Source: DATNBU01 sp964476185
GTDB lineage: Bacteria > Desulfobacterota > Binatia > UBA1149 > CAITLU01
Direction of reading: 5' to 3'
Assembly (NCBI GenBank): GCA_964476185.1
Contig: CAYYZO010000032.1
Span: 1-39,461 of the forward strand
Length of the DNA stretch: 39,461 nucleotides
Made by a program: the position numbers and the translations under genes. This document shows, piece by piece, positions 27,475 through 35,323 of this stretch. Each line of letters starts with the position of its first letter. The first letter of the stretch is position 1. The notes beneath the pieces are model-generated. The model saw nothing but the letters and a program-made list of their open reading frames with translations. It searched no databases and was not told where the DNA came from.

Positions 27475-29256
27475 TCAGGGGGACTCGGCGATGGCGAACA
27501 AGGCTTCCTCGATGCGCTGCATCGCGCGGATGCGCGCGCCCGTGTCGTCGGTGTTGACGAGGACGAGCACGCCGTGCCCCGTCGACGGGTCGAAGAACAT
27601 GTCGGTCGTGACGCCGTAGTCGCCGCCGTTGTGGCCGACCACGGTGCGCGCGCCGATGCGTTCGTAGTACCACGACAGGCCCTGGGTCGGGTCGAGGGAT
27701 GGGGCCTGCACGCGCAGCGCTTCGTCGACCGTCGCCTGCTCGAGGATGCGCGTGCCGTCGAGGATGCCGCCACCCGCCCATGCCGCGAGGAAGCGCGCGA
27801 GATCGCGCGCGCTGGAGCGTAGCTGCCCGTCCGGGTAGTCGGGGTAGCCGTACTGGCCCCATTCGGAAAACTGCCCGCCGAAGGACTCGTACGGCATCGC
27901 GACGTCGATCGACGCGAAGTCGGCCAGGTGCCAGCCGGTTTCGTTCATCGCCAGCGGCGCGAAGATGCGCGCGTCGCTGTGATCGTCGAGCGCGGCGCCC
28001 GTGGCCGCCTCGACGAGGTAGCCCAGCAGGGCCGTCGCCAGGTTCGAGTACTCGTAGCCGCCCCCGGGGGCGTAGCCGGCGAAGTTGCGTGAAGGGTCGT
28101 ACCACGGGCCGCCGGGGACGAAGTAGCCGCGCAGGAAGTCCCCGAGGGCGATCGGCGAGTCGCCCATCACGTAGAGCGAACCGGGCTCGCCTGGGTAGCC
28201 TCCCCACACGGCCTCGTCGTCGACGAGCCCCGAACTGTGCGTGAGCAGTTGGCGCACCGTGATGGACTCGTCGCCGGGCACCCGCGGGTTGTCGACGGGG
28301 AAGTCGAGGATTGTGTCGATGTCGTCGTCGAGCCCGAACACCCCGTCCTCGACCAGTTGCAGCACGGCGGTCGCTGTCACCGTCTTGCTGACGGACGCGA
28401 GCATGAAAGGAGTCGAGGCCAGCGCCGGGCGCGACGGCGAAACGTGGCGCTGACCCCACGCCCCGCTCCACAGGGGGTCGCCCGCGCGCACGATCGCGGC
28501 GGCGACGGCCGGGATGCCGGCCGCGGACATCTGCCCCTCGACGAGCAGGTCGAGCAGGCGCCAGCGATCGCAGCCGTCCCGTTCGGCGGTCGTGGTGGGC
28601 GCCGGGCACAGGGCCGGCGCCCGGCCTGCCGTGGACGAGAACCGTCCTGTGTAGCCGCACTCGGCATCGACGGGGCCGCCACCGTCCTCTTCGCCGTCGA
28701 ACTCGCTGCACGCGCCGGCTGCGCCGTCGCCGCTCTCGACGGAGATCCCGAGGATTCCCTGCGCCGCCTCGTCCAGCGAGAATCGCAGCACATTGCCCGT
28801 CCGGTCGACGACGCGCACGCGCAGCCTGGCGGCGCCCCAGTCCACGAGGACCCTGGCCTTGCCGAGGCTGCTCGCGAGCTTGCTCTTGTAGCGGTAGCCG
28901 GACGACGCGGGCTTCCATCCGGAGGCCGGCAGGTCGATGCGCGCGACTTCGCCGAACGATGCGGCGTTGCGCAGGTAGAGGCTCGCGCCGTGGAGCAGCG
29001 GGTCACCGGCGCCGCCGGCAACAGGCGCGGTCACCCCGGCGTCGCTGGAACCGTACTGGAGGGACCGCTTCACGCGGGGCACGCCATCGGCGAGCGTACG
29101 CGAGTCCCGCAGCTGCAGGCGGTCGCCCCGGACAGGCTGCGCGGCAGCCGTCGCGAGCGAGGGCAGGGCCATCGACACGGCCGCGAGCAGCACGAGCGTC
29201 GGAAACCGCGCCCGCGTCCGGCGACGACGCACTCCAGTTCCGCGAACGCATTCCAT
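27475..29256 (-). CDS. Exported serine beta-lactamase-like hydrolase (class C/DD-peptidase fold) with N-terminal beta domain
   Basis: The 593-residue protein has a basic N-terminus and signal peptide (about 18-39). An N-terminal beta-rich module (about 44-200: GDPLLHGASLYLRN, LPASGWKPASSGYRYKSK, FSLDEAAQGILG) resembles, from memory, a repeated module in exported proteins of Binatota-type genomes. Residues 230-593 are a serine hydrolase of the beta-lactamase class C/esterase/DD-peptidase family: SxxK with S288 and K291, YxN with Y403 and N405, and HNGG (542-545) in place of KTG. Possible substrates are beta-lactams, D-amino-acid peptides or esters. The ATG 29256 follows AGGA, and a palindrome over a TTGACA box lies upstream. 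Confidence 0.83.
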   Translation of the reverse strand: MECVRGTGVRRRRTRARFPTLVLLAAVSMALPSLATAAAQPVRGDRLQLRDSRTLADGVPRVKRSLQYGSSDAGVTAPVAGGAGDPLLHGASLYLRNAASFGEVARIDLPASGWKPASSGYRYKSKLASSLGKARVLVDWGAARLRVRVVDRTGNVLRFSLDEAAQGILGISVESGDGAAGACSEFDGEEDGGGPVDAECGYTGRFSSTAGRAPALCPAPTTTAERDGCDRWRLLDLLVEGQMSAAGIPAVAAAIVRAGDPLWSGAWGQRHVSPSRPALASTPFMLASVSKTVTATAVLQLVEDGVFGLDDDIDTILDFPVDNPRVPGDESITVRQLLTHSSGLVDDEAVWGGYPGEPGSLYVMGDSPIALGDFLRGYFVPGGPWYDPSRNFAGYAPGGGYEYSNLATALLGYLVEAATGAALDDHSDARIFAPLAMNETGWHLADFASIDVAMPYESFGGQFSEWGQYGYPDYPDGQLRSSARDLARFLAAWAGGGILDGTRILEQATVDEALRVQAPSLDPTQGLSWYYERIGARTVVGHNGGDYGVTTDMFFDPSTGHGVLVLVNTDDTGARIRAMQRIEEALFAIAESP

Positions 29257-29281
29257 GTGTCCTGTGTTCGCGGGACTTCGG

Positions 29282-29296
29282 CCCGTTGTCAACGGG
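29282..29296. promoter_or_regulatory. Perfect 15-base palindrome over a TTGACA box
   Basis: CCCGTTG-T-CAACGGG (29282-29296) overlaps TTGACA on the minus strand (complement of 29287-29292), 26 bases upstream of the serine hydrolase ATG. At 17-base spacing the -10 would be the poor GAACAC, so either the promoter needs an activator or the palindrome is the main feature. It looks like a repressor or activator site. Confidence 0.45.
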
Positions 29297-29425
29297 GTCC
29301 GGGAAAGAGAAGCCCTGCCGAACGAGCGGCTACCTCGACGCACGAGCTCCCGGGGGCACGGCCGGCAGCGACGACCGGCCCCTCGTCGCCGGCCGCGAAC
29401 TCGCGGGCTTCCTTGTTCGTCGTGA

Positions 29426-31990
29426 TCAGGGCTCGCTGGCCAGGAACGGGTCGGTGAGGACCGGACCGGACACGCGGCTCTGCGGATCGGTCGTGCACCA
29501 CCAGTTGCCGGTCGCGGACACGGTCCTCGCAGTCGTGTTGTGCACGTCACTCGCAGCGCCCTGCGGGGAGACGTTGTCGCAGAGCACGTTGAGCCCGGGA
29601 CTCCGGGCCGTTGCGCCGTCGATCACGAGGGCGCCGCCTCCGAGGTCGACCTCGGCCCCGTCGAGGATGCCCACGCCGCCGAGTCCGCCTTCGGAGCTCG
29701 CGAGACCGCCGTTGCCGCGGACCTCGTTCTGCCAGGCGACGACGCGCGAGTTCGCGGCGGCGAGCAGCCCGCGGAAGCGGTTGTTCACGATCCGGTTCTG
29801 CCAGACGAGCGCGTCGACGCTGCCGCCGAACCGCAGTCCGTGGTCGCAGCCGTCGAGCTCCAGGCCGCGCACGTGCACGACCTGGGTGTCGGCCACGTCT
29901 GATGTGAAACGAGGACCGAGGCAGCGGAACATCCCGGATGCGTACTGTCCCTTCATGCGCACGGATTCGACAAGCCAGCGCCCCGAAGCCGTCGTGCGGA
30001 CCGGCTGCTGGCAGTCGGAGAACACGCTGTCGCGCAGGACGGCGTTGTAGTGCGTGCTCAACCGCGGATCCGGATCGGTCGCGGCGATGCTGCCGTAGTT
30101 CTGCATGCCCTTCCCGCAGCCGAGGCGGACCTCGACGCGTTCGAACGTGTTGCCCGCGCCGCCGATGCTCCCGATGGCTTCGTCGCACAAGCGCTCGAAG
30201 GTGACGTCCTCGACCGTCGCGTTGTTGCCGGACGTCTTGATGCCGTCGAAGAAATTGCGGACGGCAAGATCGCGCACGGTCATGTCGTCGCCTTCGAGCG
30301 AAAGGAAGACTGTGCCGCTGTTCTCGCCGGGACACGCGCACGTCCCGTCGGGATCGAGCGCGACGCGGCACTCGCCGGCCGGCAGCACGCGGCCCCAGCA
30401 GGCCGGCACGAGCTCGAACGTCACGTTGCGGCCGAGCCCATCGATCACGAGACCGTTACAGGCGGTTCGGCGCGCGCGGACGCCGTCGTCGGGGATCCCG
30501 ATCGTCGCGTCGGTGCAGTCGAACGTGATCGCACGGCCGGGGCCGCCGCAGGACGCGAGCGCGTGGTGGAACGCCTCGGCCGTGCAGGCGATCGGGCACG
30601 ACCAGGTCCCGGGCAGGTTGTCGCAAGGGCCGCCGCCGCAGGCGCCGAGCGCGCATTCGTCGACGTCCACGCAGCCTCCCGCTGCACGCTCGTAGCCGGC
30701 CTCGCAGGCGCACGACGTCCATGTGGCGTCTGGACGCCCGCCCCGGCCGCACCACAGGCAGCGGACCTCGCCTCCAACGCGGCCGCACTGCTCGCGCCGG
30801 CACAACGAAGAACAGCCGTCGCCGTCGGCGACGTTCCCGTCGTCGCATTCCTCCGCGGCCTCGCGCCATCCGTTGCCGCAGGCCTCGAGCAAGCAGGCCT
30901 CGCCGCATCCGTCTCCGGGGACGACACCGCCGTCGTCGCACTCCTCTCCGGCCGCGAAGTTGACGTTTCCGTCGCCGCAGACGACAGGCGTGCAGTCGTC
31001 GTCGCAGTTCGCCGACGCACCGCCGTCGTCGCACGCTTCGCCGGCGAGCGCGTTGGCGAATCCGTCGCCGCAGCTCGATGCGCTGCAGTCGGTGAGACAG
31101 ATCGCCGAAGCTTCGGCGGTGTCGCACTCCTCTCCGGCCGCGGCGTTGTGCACCCCGTCGCCGCAGACGACGGCGGTGCAATCGCCGTCGCAGGCGGCCG
31201 TGGGCCCTCCGTCGTCGCAGTCCTCCCCGGCCTGGCGAACGCCGTTGCCGCAGACTTCCGGCCTGCACGACGCATCGCAACCGTCCGCTTCGACGGTGCC
31301 GCCGTCATCGCATTCCTCGAAGCCGCTCGTGATGCCGTTGCCACAGATCACGTGGAGCAGGTCCGACTGCGCGTTGACGGCGTCGAGAACACCTGCTGCG
31401 ACGATCGCGAACTCCCCGGAGGTGCACGAGCCCTTCAGTCCGGCTGCGTCCCACTGCTTGCGGAACCTGGCCAGGTAGGCTGCCGCGCACTCGTCACGGC
31501 CGGTCCTGGAGCCGAACGCGCGACGCAGGCAACTGGCGACCTTCGACGCGTAGCGGGACATCGCCCGCAGGCGCTGGTCCACGCAGGCATTCGGAAGCGC
31601 GTTGGCCTGGAACACCGAGGAAGCGGCGAGCGTCTCGAGCCACGAGGAGCCAGCCTCGAGCGCGAGGCTCGCGAGATCGCCCGCACAAACGAAGCCCCCG
31701 CTGCCGGTTCGTTCGTCGGTGGCAGACAGCCTCGCGGCCGTCGCCTCGACGACCGCGGCGACACAGGTCTGCTCTTCGGCGATGGAGCCGCCGCGGGCAC
31801 GGCCTCCGAGGCAGCGGCCGAGCTTCTTCGCGTGCCAGGCCGAGACGGCGAGCTTGCCGGAATGACAGCGCTCTTCGTCCAACGAGGAAGCCGCGAGCGC
31901 CGCGGCGGGGATCAGCAGCAGGGCGGCCGCGAGTGCGGCAGCACGCCCGGCGTGTCGAGGGGCGTTGCTGTCCCGCGCTTCTCCCCCCAT
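29426..31990 (-). CDS. Exported Cys-rich repeat protein with EGF-like and right-handed beta-helix domains
   Basis: Function unknown. The 854-residue protein has a signal peptide (about 18-34), a helical Cys-containing domain (about 38-215), six CGNG/CGDG repeats (216-402), an EGF-like calcium-binding motif (DVDECALGACGGGPCDNLPGTWSC, 442-465) and a C-terminal parallel beta-helix (about 470-854) with Asn/Gly-rich turns such as NNATVEDVTF and NRIVNNRFRGLLAAANS. The repeat class is DUF4215-like (known as the Myxococcus Cys-rich repeat). Beta-helix domains of this kind often bind or cleave polysaccharides, but no catalytic residues are obvious. ATG 31990 is preferred over TTG 31996; a promoter-like element ends eight bases before it, so the message may be nearly leaderless. 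Confidence 0.82.
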   Translation of the reverse strand: MGGEARDSNAPRHAGRAAALAAALLLIPAAALAASSLDEERCHSGKLAVSAWHAKKLGRCLGGRARGGSIAEEQTCVAAVVEATAARLSATDERTGSGGFVCAGDLASLALEAGSSWLETLAASSVFQANALPNACVDQRLRAMSRYASKVASCLRRAFGSRTGRDECAAAYLARFRKQWDAAGLKGSCTSGEFAIVAAGVLDAVNAQSDLLHVICGNGITSGFEECDDGGTVEADGCDASCRPEVCGNGVRQAGEDCDDGGPTAACDGDCTAVVCGDGVHNAAAGEECDTAEASAICLTDCSASSCGDGFANALAGEACDDGGASANCDDDCTPVVCGDGNVNFAAGEECDDGGVVPGDGCGEACLLEACGNGWREAAEECDDGNVADGDGCSSLCRREQCGRVGGEVRCLWCGRGGRPDATWTSCACEAGYERAAGGCVDVDECALGACGGGPCDNLPGTWSCPIACTAEAFHHALASCGGPGRAITFDCTDATIGIPDDGVRARRTACNGLVIDGLGRNVTFELVPACWGRVLPAGECRVALDPDGTCACPGENSGTVFLSLEGDDMTVRDLAVRNFFDGIKTSGNNATVEDVTFERLCDEAIGSIGGAGNTFERVEVRLGCGKGMQNYGSIAATDPDPRLSTHYNAVLRDSVFSDCQQPVRTTASGRWLVESVRMKGQYASGMFRCLGPRFTSDVADTQVVHVRGLELDGCDHGLRFGGSVDALVWQNRIVNNRFRGLLAAANSRVVAWQNEVRGNGGLASSEGGLGGVGILDGAEVDLGGGALVIDGATARSPGLNVLCDNVSPQGAASDVHNTTARTVSATGNWWCTTDPQSRVSGPVLTDPFLASEP
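30785..31345 (-). repeat. Six Cys-rich CGNG...CDDG repeats in the beta-helix protein
   Basis: Repeats begin at residues 216, 247, 276, 307, 338 and 371, about 29-33 residues each. The pattern is C-G-N/D-G, then E-E/A/D-C-D-D/T, then a short loop with a CD or GC pair and a final C. The third repeat departs most (CDTAEASAICLTDC). Amino acid conservation at Cys/Asp/Gly positions with drift elsewhere implies disulfide-based modules. Confidence 0.85.
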
Positions 31991-31998
31991 CACCAAAG

Positions 31999-32027
31999 CA
32001 GTTAGCCTGTCGGGTGCAGCCGAACAA
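31999..32027 (-). promoter_or_regulatory. Candidate promoter of the Cys-rich beta-helix gene
   Basis: On the minus strand TTGTTC (complement of 32022-32027), 17 bases, TAACTG (complement of 31999-32004), ending eight bases before the ATG at 31990. The predicted start falls one to three bases before the ATG. Confidence 0.5.
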
Positions 32028-32074
32028 GACCTGAATTTCCCGGGTCCGTATGGCGCGGCCGGCAGGAAGGACCG

Positions 32075-32485
32075 TCACTCGGTCTTCGGCACGAGCTTCA
32101 TCGTGTACGGGTGATCCAGCCACGCGACGGTGAAGTCGCTCCAGTACTTCTCGGCCATCGCCGCCGCGACGCGCTCGGCCATCTCCGGCGCCTCGATCAT
32201 CTCCACGGCGGGGAACTCCTTGTCGGCGATCTTGATCGACGTCGTGCGACCGCGCTGGTTGCAGTCCACTCGACCTGCCGCTTTCGATCCCAGTCTCACC
32301 CACAGGTCGCCGTCGAGCACGACGAGCCAGACGTAGGACCAGTGGGGCCCCTCGCCCGGGCAGTCGCTCAGGAACTGCAGCGTGTCCTCGTACTTCCACT
32401 GGTCCGGCGACCAATCCGCCGCGACGGCGGGCGAGAAGGCGGTTGCGGTGAGCGTGAGCGCCAGCAGCAGGGTGACGAACTTCAT
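32075..32485 (-). CDS. Exported small protein, split-barrel/DUF2255-like
   Basis: The 136-residue protein has a signal peptide (1-23, cut after AVA). The mature part has WLVVLDGDLWVRLGSKAAGRVDCNQ, then SIKIADKEFPAVEMIEAPEMAERVAAAMAEKYWSDF and HPYTMKLVP. In order and spacing these resemble, from memory, DUF2255-type or nitroreductase-like split-barrel proteins (short beta barrel plus helix that bind flavin or F420). Those relatives are normally cytoplasmic, so a signal peptide is unusual. Its role is unknown. GGAGG lies before the ATG at 32485. It lies 113 bases downstream of nasA on the same strand and may be read from that transcript. Confidence 0.65.
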   Translation of the reverse strand: MKFVTLLLALTLTATAFSPAVAADWSPDQWKYEDTLQFLSDCPGEGPHWSYVWLVVLDGDLWVRLGSKAAGRVDCNQRGRTTSIKIADKEFPAVEMIEAPEMAERVAAAMAEKYWSDFTVAWLDHPYTMKLVPKTE

Positions 32486-32598
32486 GCGGGGCCTCCGGCG
32501 GCGGCGGGGAATGGACGAACGCCGCCCGCACGACAGGCTCTACTCGTCCGGCCGGCTGCGGGCAAACCCCGCCGCGCGCCGGTCAGGCCGGGCGGCGA

Positions 32599-35223
32599 TC
32601 ACGCCGCGCGGCAGGCGCGGCTGCACGCCGGGAGCAGCCCGCGCAGCTCGGGCAGGCACGAGCCGCAGTTGGTGCCGGCGCGCAGGCGCGCTCCGATCTC
32701 GGCCGTCGATCGAAGGTCCTCCCGTTCGACCGCCCCGAGGATCGTGTCGCGGCGCACGCCGAAGCACGAGCAGACGACCGGGCTCGCGTCGACCGGCCCC
32801 TCCAGCGGCCGCCCCGCGAGGATCCCGATGCGGTCCGCGTCGGTGATCGAAGCCGAAGCGAACAGGTTCGCGATCCACGCCCTCGACGGCAGCGCGTCGC
32901 GGTCGCGCGCGACGAACACGCACGAATCGAGCCTGCCGTCGCTGACGATCGCGGCGCGATACAGCGACGTCCCGGAGTCGTGGTACTCGAGCGGCGCGCC
33001 GCCGGCGCCGAGCAGCCGGCGAGTCCACGCGCCCGCGTCGACGCCTTCGTCGAAGCCGGCCAGTTCGATGCGCTCGTAGCCGTCGCCCTGCACCCGCGTC
33101 CACCAGCAGCGGGGGGCGTCGCGCTGCCCGAGCAGTCGCCGTTCGACGCGCCGCCGGCTCGCGAACACCCCGTGCCACGCGACCGGCACGCGCCGGATCG
33201 TTGCGGGCGTGTGCTTGAACTCGGGCTCGCCGGAAACCGGATCGACGAACGGGCCCACCATCGCGCCGATGCGCGCGTCGGAAGCGGTCGCCGCCGTCCA
33301 GTGCATCGGCACGAACAGAGCTCCGCGCGCGACTTCGCCGCCGGTGCGAACGCGCAGCACCGTCGAGCCCCAGCGCGTGCGGACCTCGGCGAGGCCGCCG
33401 TCGACCAGGCCCGCTGCCGCGGCGTCGTCGGCGTGCACGTCGACGAACGGTTCCGGCAGGTGGTCGGCGAGGCGCGCCGAGCGGCCCGTGCGCGTCATCG
33501 TGTGCCACTGGTCGCGGATGCGTCCGGTGTTCAGCACGAACGGGAAGTCCGCGCCGGGAGCGGTGGCCGGCGGTCGCGGAGCAGTCGCTCCGAGGCGCGC
33601 GCGCGAGTCGGGGTGCCGGAAGCGCGCGTCGTCGAGCAGGCGCGCGGTCCCGCCGCCGTCGCGGTTTCGCACCGGCCACTGCACGGGCTCCATCGAGTCG
33701 TACTCCGCGCTCGTCATTCCGGCCAGCCCGCCGAGGTCGAACGCCCGCGCGGCCTCGCCGGCGGCGAGCGCGGACAGCCGCGCGTGCTCGTCGAAGATCG
33801 CGTGCGCGCCTTGATAGGAGAAAGCGTCGCTCCAGCCGAGACGGCGGGCGACTTCGCTGACGATCCACCAGTCCGGCCGCGCGTCGCCCGGCGGCGCCAG
33901 GAACGCGCGCTGGCGCGAAATGCGCCGCTCGGAGTTCGTGGTGGTGCCTTCCTTCTCGCCCCACGCCGCCGCGGGAAGCAGGACGTGCGCGAGCGCGGCC
34001 GTGTCGGTGTCGGTGGTGCAGTCGGAGACGACGACGAAGTCGCAGCGCGCGATCGCGTCGCGCACGCGGTCGGCGTCCGGCAGGCTCGCCGCAGGGTTCG
34101 TCGCCATGATCCACAGCGCCTTGACGCGGCCGTCGCCGACCGCCTCGAACAGGTCCACCGCCTTGAGGCCCGGCCGCGAGGCGATGCGCGGGCTCTGCCA
34201 GAACTCCTGCGCCAGCGCGCGGTGCCGTTCGTCCTCGAGCGAAAGGTGCGCGGCCAGCATGTTCGCGAGTCCGCCGACTTCGCGGCCGCCCATCGCGTTC
34301 GGCTGCCCGGTCAGCGAGAACGGACCCATGCCGGGCCGGCCGATGCGGCCGGTGAGGAGGTGGCAGTTGAGGATCGCGGTCGCCTTGTCGGTGCCCGACG
34401 TCGACTGGTTCACGCCCTGGGACCACGCGGTGACCACCCGCTCGTTGCGCGCGAACATCCCGAAGAACGCCTCGACGTCGCGCGCTTCGAGCCCGCAGGC
34501 CGCCGCCACGTCGTCGATGCTTCCCGCCGACGTCCGCGCGGCGGCGAGCGCTTCCTCGGCGCCGCCGGTGCTCGTCGCGAGGAACCTCTCGTCGGCGACG
34601 CCCTCGCGGGCGAGGTGCGCGAGCAGGCCGTCGAACAGCGCGACGTCGGTGCCGGCGCGCAGCGCGAGGTGCAGGTCCGCGATCTCGCAGGTGGCCGTGC
34701 GACGCGGGTCGACGACGACGATGCGCATCTCCGGCCGCCGCGCGCGCGCGGCCTCGATCCGGCGCCACAGCACCGGATGGCACCACGCCGCGTTCGAGCC
34801 GACGACGACGACGAGGTCGGCGAGTTCGAGGTCCTCGTAGCAGCCGGGCACGAGGTCCTCGCCGAACGCGCGCTGGTGCGCGGCCACCGCCGACGACATG
34901 CAGAGCCGCGAGTTCGTGTCGATGTTCGCGGAGCCGAGGAAGCCCTTCATCAGCTTGTTCGCGACGTAGTAGTCCTCGGTCAGCAGCTGGCCCGAGACGT
35001 AGAACGCGACCGCGTCGGGGCCGTGCGCGTCGATCGCGGCGCGAAAGCGCGCGGCGACCGTGTCCAGGGCCTCGTCCCAGTCCGTGTCGCGGCCGCCGAC
35101 GCGCGGGCGCAGCAGGCGGCCGTCGAGGCCCACGGTTTCGCCGAGCGCGGAGCCTTTCGAGCAGAGGCGGCCCTGGTTCGACGGGTGCGCGGGGTCGCCG
35201 GCGACGGTGACGACGCCGTCGTC
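32599..35223 (-). CDS. nasA: NasA-type assimilatory nitrate reductase catalytic subunit (N-terminus in gap)
   Basis: NasA reduces nitrate to nitrite in the cytoplasm using a bis-molybdopterin guanine dinucleotide cofactor. The 874 visible residues start at DDGVVTVAGDPAHPSNQGRLCSKG, which holds the fourth Cys of the N-terminal [4Fe-4S] site; the preceding CPYCGVGC-type motif and start codon are in the gap. The Mo-ligand Cys is in NSRLCMSSAVAAHQRAFGED. Later blocks ATNPAASLPDA, GEKEGTTTNSERR and NTGRIRDQWHTMTRTG are typical. The C-terminus carries a BFD-like [2Fe-2S] domain, CSCFG...CGSC, as in NasA of Klebsiella. The frame happens to run through the gap into the FAD gene, but two proteins are more likely. 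Confidence 0.9.
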   Translation of the reverse strand, partial: DDGVVTVAGDPAHPSNQGRLCSKGSALGETVGLDGRLLRPRVGGRDTDWDEALDTVAARFRAAIDAHGPDAVAFYVSGQLLTEDYYVANKLMKGFLGSANIDTNSRLCMSSAVAAHQRAFGEDLVPGCYEDLELADLVVVVGSNAAWCHPVLWRRIEAARARRPEMRIVVVDPRRTATCEIADLHLALRAGTDVALFDGLLAHLAREGVADERFLATSTGGAEEALAAARTSAGSIDDVAAACGLEARDVEAFFGMFARNERVVTAWSQGVNQSTSGTDKATAILNCHLLTGRIGRPGMGPFSLTGQPNAMGGREVGGLANMLAAHLSLEDERHRALAQEFWQSPRIASRPGLKAVDLFEAVGDGRVKALWIMATNPAASLPDADRVRDAIARCDFVVVSDCTTDTDTAALAHVLLPAAAWGEKEGTTTNSERRISRQRAFLAPPGDARPDWWIVSEVARRLGWSDAFSYQGAHAIFDEHARLSALAAGEAARAFDLGGLAGMTSAEYDSMEPVQWPVRNRDGGGTARLLDDARFRHPDSRARLGATAPRPPATAPGADFPFVLNTGRIRDQWHTMTRTGRSARLADHLPEPFVDVHADDAAAAGLVDGGLAEVRTRWGSTVLRVRTGGEVARGALFVPMHWTAATASDARIGAMVGPFVDPVSGEPEFKHTPATIRRVPVAWHGVFASRRRVERRLLGQRDAPRCWWTRVQGDGYERIELAGFDEGVDAGAWTRRLLGAGGAPLEYHDSGTSLYRAAIVSDGRLDSCVFVARDRDALPSRAWIANLFASASITDADRIGILAGRPLEGPVDASPVVCSCFGVRRDTILGAVEREDLRSTAEIGARLRAGTNCGSCLPELRGLLPACSRACRAA

Positions 35224-35323
35224 NNNNNNNNNNNNNNNNNNNNNNNNNNNNNNNNNNNNNNNNNNNNNNNNNNNNNNNNNNNNNNNNNNNNNNNNNNNNN
35301 NNNNNNNNNNNNNNNNNNNNNNN
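35224..35323. other. Assembly gap (100 N)
   Basis: A run of exactly 100 N between the NirD/FAD fusion gene and nasA. Judged from homologous proteins, the missing part should hold about 50 residues of the reductase C-terminus, its stop, and about 15-25 residues of NasA with its start, that is about 200 or more bases. Confidence 0.99.

Noticed and set aside
30785..31345. Repeat array that could be mistaken for a CRISPR array
   Set aside because: The repeats are in-frame protein repeats with conserved Cys/Asp/Gly codons and variable length, not identical DNA repeats with unique spacers.
30050..32005. 651-codon open frame opposite the Cys-rich beta-helix gene
   Set aside because: Composition matches antisense of repeat DNA, with no signal peptide or motif; the minus strand has ordered Cys spacing.
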